The notes beneath the pieces were generated by a model, which saw nothing but the letters and a program-made list of their open reading frames with translations, was not told the origin of the DNA and ran no database searches. Shown piece after piece: positions 13,712 to 14,479 of a stretch of 14,479 nt of DNA (positions are counted from its first letter, which is position 1; every line of letters begins with the position of its first letter). The stretch is from Thermoleophilia bacterium (GTDB lineage Bacteria; Actinomycetota; Thermoleophilia; Gaiellales; JAICJC01). The position numbers and the translations under genes were made by a program. The stretch lies in the NCBI GenBank assembly GCA_025928435.1, contig JAICJM010000093.1, forward strand, positions 1 through 14,479, given 5' to 3'.

Positions 13712-14479
13712 TCAGGCAGGCTGGAGCTCGGGCGCGTAGCGGCGCTCCCACTCCTCGGCGTCGGGGCTGAAGTAGACCAGGCGGGTCTTCTTCCACTCCT
13801 TCGTCGAGTACAGCACCACCCGCTCGTCGAGGCCTGTCTCGGCCGCGATCGCGTCGAGCACGTCCTCGCACTCCTGCTTCGTGCGCCCGTGCGTCATCGA
13901 GAACAGGTTGTAGGGCCAGTCCGGGTAGGTCGGCCGCTGGTAACAGTGCGATACGCCCCGGAACGACGCCATCAGCGACCCGATCTCGTCCATCCGCTCC
14001 TCGGGCGCCTTCCAGACGCCCATGCCGTTGTAGGTGAACCCGGCCGAGCGGTGGTAGAGCACGGCGGCGAAGCGGCGCATCTGGCCGGTCGACCCGAACC
14101 GGGCGGCCGCCTCGAACAGCTCCGGCACCGTGTAGCCGTGGCGGGCCGCGGGGCCGGCGAACGGCTCGGGCACGGCCCGCAGATCCGTCTGCAGCGCGCG
14201 CACGGCGGCGATGTCGCGCTCGTTGATGTCCTCGGGGGCCGGCGCCGGCGCCGTGGGCGCCTGGCGGGCCTTCTTGGCGGCCGGGTCGCGGCCGCCCTTC
14301 ATGTCGAGGTCGACCCCGATCTTGTAGAAGCGCAGCGCCGGCATCGGCCGGACCACGTCGACCCCGGCCAGCTCGCCCAGCAGCTCGACGGTGCGGTCGA
14401 GGCCGAGCCGCGACGTCGGCGGGACGCCGACGGTGAACCAGATGTTGAAGTCGTGCTCGCGCTGGTAGTTGTGCGTCAC
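13712..14479 (-). CDS. Tandem siroheme decarboxylase-like protein (AhbA/AhbB or NirD/L type), N-terminus beyond the window
   Basis: The family decarboxylates siroheme to didecarboxysiroheme on the alternative haem and haem d1 routes and is often misannotated as Lrp/AsnC regulators. The 255 residues visible begin mid-domain with THNYQREHDFNIWFT, the end of a first AsnC-like unit. A linker rich in Lys, Ala and Pro (about 60-84) follows, then a complete second unit: INERDIAAVRALQ, a winged-helix region, and GVSHCYQRPTYPDWPYNLF with SMTHG, the paired signature expected of the partner subunit. So it is a fusion of both subunits in one chain. The edge codon is GTG, but it is internal to the '(G)VTHNY' motif and not a start. 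No nirS, nirJ or ahbC/D is visible. Confidence 0.85.
   Translation of the reverse strand: MTHNYQREHDFNIWFTVGVPPTSRLGLDRTVELLGELAGVDVVRPMPALRFYKIGVDLDMKGGRDPAAKKARQAPTAPAPAPEDINERDIAAVRALQTDLRAVPEPFAGPAARHGYTVPELFEAAARFGSTGQMRRFAAVLYHRSAGFTYNGMGVWKAPEERMDEIGSLMASFRGVSHCYQRPTYPDWPYNLFSMTHGRTKQECEDVLDAIAAETGLDERVVLYSTKEWKKTRLVYFSPDAEEWERRYAPELQPA

Noticed and set aside
14477..14479. GTG at the right edge as a start for the siroheme decarboxylase-like gene
   Set aside because: It encodes the valine of an internal (G)VTHNY motif; the first AsnC-like winged helix must lie beyond the window.

Overview
The window is GC-rich, densely packed bacterial chromosome, probably from an actinobacterium and most plausibly class Thermoleophilia (Gaiellales or Solirubrobacterales). 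That placement is inferred from strong GC bias with long shadow frames, several apparently leaderless starts behind TANNNT hexamers, a full-length Lhr helicase followed by a Nei-type glycosylase (an order known from mycobacteria), a GlpX-type FBPase and a tandem siroheme decarboxylase. I saw no rRNA, tRNA, CRISPR array, IS element or transposase.

Layout. The left edge carries most of an aconitase gene (minus strand, C-terminal part off the window). A short beta-rich hypothetical protein diverges from it (2232-2513). Next come a 31-bp palindromic element, a perfect 28-bp palindrome, and a small three-helix membrane protein (minus) divergent from a YbaK-type aminoacyl-tRNA deacylase (plus). From 3463 to 3969 lies a decaying cassette: a four-helix membrane protein broken by one extra base, the last 30 codons of an XRE-type regulator, and two operator-like boxes. 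A minus-strand block follows, in transcription order lhr (10821-6574), nei-like glycosylase, ADP-ribosylglycohydrolase and glpX; the first three are tightly spaced and the fourth is preceded by a stem-loop that contains its ribosome binding site.

Diverging from lhr on the plus strand are a small membrane protein, then an HD-domain protein resembling PhnZ/MIOX di-iron oxygenases, then a metallo-beta-lactamase phosphodiesterase that keeps all the PhnP active-site and structural-zinc residues. On the minus strand beyond them are ogt and an ECF-type sigma factor whose stop overlaps the ogt start (ATGA). The right edge holds the C-terminal part of a tandem AsnC-like siroheme decarboxylase.

How genes may work together: lhr and nei form a DNA-repair unit with the ADP-ribosylglycohydrolase attached; sigma factor plus ogt looks like an alkylation-response pair; the HD oxygenase and the PhnP-like enzyme are a candidate two-gene organophosphonate or phosphodiester module. 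A family of palindromes with the core GGNGNC-N-GNCNCC sits at the 3' ends of several genes and is the main non-coding structure in the window.
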